This document shows positions 10,467 to 12,848 of a stretch of DNA of 12,848 nucleotides, piece after piece. The translations under genes and the position numbers were made by a program. Source of the DNA: Campylobacter sp. UBA1713 (GTDB taxonomy: Bacteria; Campylobacterota; Campylobacteria; Campylobacterales; Campylobacteraceae); contig DCIZ01000029.1 in assembly GCA_002317305.1 (NCBI GenBank), positions 5,211 to 18,058 on the forward strand, written 5' to 3'. Below the pieces are notes generated by a model. That model had not been told where the DNA came from. It made no database searches and saw only the letters and a list, made by a program, of their open reading frames with translations. Position 1 is the first letter of the stretch; every line of letters begins with the position of its first letter.

Positions 10467-12830
10467 ATGAAAAGTAAATTTAGTTTGCTTGTAGCTTTGG
10501 TGCTATTTGGTGAAGCAGAAGTTTTAAACGGCAGTTTAAGCAGCGCGGTAGAGCTAGGTGGAAGCGATCGCAACGACACTTACAGCTTTGTAGCCTCGAC
10601 AGGCGGCAGAGAAAACATCTTTAACTACCAGTCAGGTCAAGCTTTGGTGGTTACAAACAGCGGCGCGTCTAAAAACACATATACCGCCACAGCAAGCCTC
10701 GCACTAGAGGACAAAGGTGCTACTTTCTACACGCCTTCTATTAGCATCGGCAAAAACGTAACGGCAAATTTCTACAACTTCGGTAGCTTTGCAACAGAGC
10801 TTGACAGCGTAGATGTAAGTGGCGACTTTAACTACCAAGGCACTGGTTTTGGTAGCAAAAGCCTAACGCTAAATTCTGGCGCAAGCTCCATCATTTTTAC
10901 AGTGGGTGGTGCTTACTCACACGGTAGCGTAGGTGGCGGTGCGGGCAAACTAATCCTAGACAACGCAAATTTGTCCATCACCACAGAGATGGCAAATTTT
11001 TACGGCGATGTCGAGCTAAAAAATGGCGCGCTTTTAAAACTAGACGTAACAAACCTCATCACCAGCAGAAAAGAGTCGATGGAGCCAAATTTAGACTACA
11101 CGCCCGGAACGCTTAACATAGACATAGACGAGAGTAGCACGCTAGATGCAAGCCGCTCGGGCGTTTGGCAAAATGGCGGTGAGCGCGACCAAACAGACTA
11201 CACTTGCGAGATGATAGGCGGTTGTGGTGCTAGCGTGATGAACATTCACGGCACGGCTTTGTTTCAAAACCTCGTAAACACACAGGACGGCGGGGTAAAT
11301 TCAGCGGTAAACATAGTCGGTGCAAACGCAAATTTCAGAGCAACTGGTGCGGTGATAAATTTAGCAGCGTTTAACGTAGCAGACGGCGCAACAGCGACAA
11401 CACAGAAATTCATAAACAACGGAAATGTTACGCTAAGTGGCGGAACGCTAAATGCGGCGACTTTTGAAAACAGCGGCGTTTTGAGGTTTTTGCCTGGTGC
11501 AAATTTAAACTTTGGACTTTTGAACGTCTCTGGTGCTTTTGACAACAAAGATGGCGGCGTGGTAGAAGTGGAGACAAAAAACCTCGCACAAGCCGCAGGT
11601 GTTAGCTACACGCTCATAAACGGCGCGTCTGTAAATTTAGACAAAGAGGCAGTTACGCTAACGACAAACGGCGAGGCAAATGAATTTTTGGAGGCAAACA
11701 TAACTAGCTCAAATTTGGTTGTGGGGTGGAAAACGAGCGAAGTTAATGCGACAGAGCCGACCGAACCAGTTACGCCGACTGAACCTGTCCAAACAGAATA
11801 CCAAAAGATGAAAGATAGTTTAGAAAAAGGCGACCAAAACATTCTCACAACGCTAGAAAAAGTCTTTGGTGGAGACGAAGCACTAGCTAGCAAACTTGGC
11901 ACAAAAGAGCAAGTTAGCAAAGGCGTAGTGGAGCTAAAAAAAGATCTTTCAAACGCAAACAACGCACCTTTGATGCAGCTAAAAGCCTTTGACACTTTGC
12001 AAAGCGTAAGCCCATCGCTACTAAACGCCGCACCTGTAAAAGTCGCCGCACTTCGCACAGATATGGCTACTTACGCACCACAAAAAGAAAAAGCAGTCGA
12101 GATAGGCATCATCGCTGGTGCGCTTAGTTCAGGCACAAATTCAGGCTACAGCGTCATCGTAAAAGGTGGCGCCATCACACGTGTAGCTGAAGAGAGCTAT
12201 CTTTGGTTAAGTGCTGCATACGGACAAAGTAGCGAAGATGAAAAAGTGGGAATTTTTGGGACACGCACCACAAAAACGACAAGCACACAGGGCGCACTTG
12301 GCTTTGGGACAACTCTTGGCGGCATCGACCTAAGTGCGGCGGTGAGTGCTGGACTTGCGAATTTAAAGAGTGAAAACGACCTTTACAACATCAGTTACAA
12401 CCTAAGACGCTACGGGCTAAATTTGAGTGCGGGCAAGCGTTTTGACTTTGAAAAAGTGGGCGTAAAGCCTTTTGTCTCTGTTTTGCAAGAGGTGGTTTTA
12501 AGAGACAACATGAAAATTTCTGAAATCGAGCAAGATAGCGGAAAAAGAAGCTACGAAGTGGGCGTGGCAGTGGGTGCTGAATTTGAATTTGACAAAAATG
12601 TCTACGCAAAAGTCGCCTACTCTCACTTGCTAAAACGCACCTACCAAAACGAAGAGCAAATTCGCTCATGGCTAGACTACGAGAGCAAAATGGACAAGAG
12701 TTTGGAGTTTAGCGCTGGGCTTAAATTTGACCTCGGGCGTTGGGAGTTGAGTGGCGAAGGTTTTGTAAAATCATGGTTTGGCGATGGCAACTTTGCTGGT
12801 GGCAAATTTGGCGTAAGATATAAATTTTAG
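10467..12830 (+). CDS. Autotransporter (type Va) with beta-helix passenger
   Basis: This 787-residue surface protein has the usual three parts. A signal peptide (about 1-17, KSKFSLLVALVLFG) is followed by a passenger (about 18-420) rich in Gly, Asn, Ser, Thr and Val with LNSGAS, VTLSGGTLNA and LILDNANLSI-type strands of a beta helix. A TEPTEPVTPTEP linker (429-440) and a helical segment (444-495) lead to a beta-barrel domain (about 545-787) ending in VRYKF, with the C-terminal Phe needed for outer-membrane insertion. I chose the ATG at 10467 because AAAGGGAAG lies just upstream. The frame stays open to 10362, but that part would include the promoter. Two Cys (247, 253) in the passenger are unusual for autotransporters. 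I see no protease triad or known adhesin motif, so the passenger role is unknown. Confidence 0.9.
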   Translation: MKSKFSLLVALVLFGEAEVLNGSLSSAVELGGSDRNDTYSFVASTGGRENIFNYQSGQALVVTNSGASKNTYTATASLALEDKGATFYTPSISIGKNVTANFYNFGSFATELDSVDVSGDFNYQGTGFGSKSLTLNSGASSIIFTVGGAYSHGSVGGGAGKLILDNANLSITTEMANFYGDVELKNGALLKLDVTNLITSRKESMEPNLDYTPGTLNIDIDESSTLDASRSGVWQNGGERDQTDYTCEMIGGCGASVMNIHGTALFQNLVNTQDGGVNSAVNIVGANANFRATGAVINLAAFNVADGATATTQKFINNGNVTLSGGTLNAATFENSGVLRFLPGANLNFGLLNVSGAFDNKDGGVVEVETKNLAQAAGVSYTLINGASVNLDKEAVTLTTNGEANEFLEANITSSNLVVGWKTSEVNATEPTEPVTPTEPVQTEYQKMKDSLEKGDQNILTTLEKVFGGDEALASKLGTKEQVSKGVVELKKDLSNANNAPLMQLKAFDTLQSVSPSLLNAAPVKVAALRTDMATYAPQKEKAVEIGIIAGALSSGTNSGYSVIVKGGAITRVAEESYLWLSAAYGQSSEDEKVGIFGTRTTKTTSTQGALGFGTTLGGIDLSAAVSAGLANLKSENDLYNISYNLRRYGLNLSAGKRFDFEKVGVKPFVSVLQEVVLRDNMKISEIEQDSGKRSYEVGVAVGAEFEFDKNVYAKVAYSHLLKRTYQNEEQIRSWLDYESKMDKSLEFSAGLKFDLGRWELSGEGFVKSWFGDGNFAGGKFGVRYKF

Positions 12831-12848
12831 GGCATCTCTAAAAACTAG

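Overview
The window looks like chromosomal DNA of a Campylobacter-type epsilonproteobacterium (Campylobacterota), possibly one of the higher-GC oral or intestinal species. The evidence is the very frequent AAATTTG and GCAAATTT words, AAGGA-type ribosome binding sites, TATAAT boxes without a clear -35, use of GTG and TTG starts, and the gene content: Campylobacter-type Ddl, a thiL-truD pair, a PgbA-like protein beside a Csd3-like M23 peptidase, PutP, and a monomeric autotransporter. The species assignment is inference.

Left part (1-6679): all genes are on the minus strand. In transcription order they are a PgbA-like secreted protein, thiL and truD (3-nt gap, then 23-bp overlap: one operon), then metN, then ddl and a DUF815-type AAA+ ATPase joined by an ATGA overlap. 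The three gaps between or after these units (1-313, 2098-2422, 3392-3942) are built almost entirely of repeats. Recurrent pieces are degenerate 7-bp tandem arrays (TCCG/CGGA every 7 bp), an AAATTCGC...GTGAATTTG palindrome, and a GGGATTCTTCGG...CAGAATGACGGC element in six copies. One gap also holds a GC-rich hairpin with perfect 22-bp arms, lying between 51-bp perfect direct repeats. The heptad arrays start directly at the stop codons of the ATPase gene and truD and run into the last codons of metN. A copy of the palindromic module lies inside thiL.

Middle (6680-8846): a divergent promoter region serves the PgbA-like gene (left) and a Csd3/Pgp3-like peptidoglycan peptidase (right). Downstream of the peptidase, in the same direction, is a more AT-rich run of three small genes: an 79-residue unknown, a 104-residue protein with a retroviral-type CCHC zinc knuckle, and a single-domain HNH nuclease-like protein that overlaps it across an A8 tract. 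This is the least explained coding part of the window and may be an acquired module.

Right part (8847-12848): putP (minus) and a 787-residue autotransporter (plus) diverge from a shared region with good TATAAT boxes on both strands. The autotransporter promoter carries a helically phased 10-bp GTTACC repeat immediately upstream of its -10, a likely regulator-binding array.

Functionally the window mixes cell-wall synthesis and remodelling (ddl, csd3-like), thiamine and tRNA metabolism (thiL, truD), nutrient import (metN, putP) and surface proteins (PgbA-like, autotransporter). No rRNA, tRNA, CRISPR array or insertion sequence transposase was seen.
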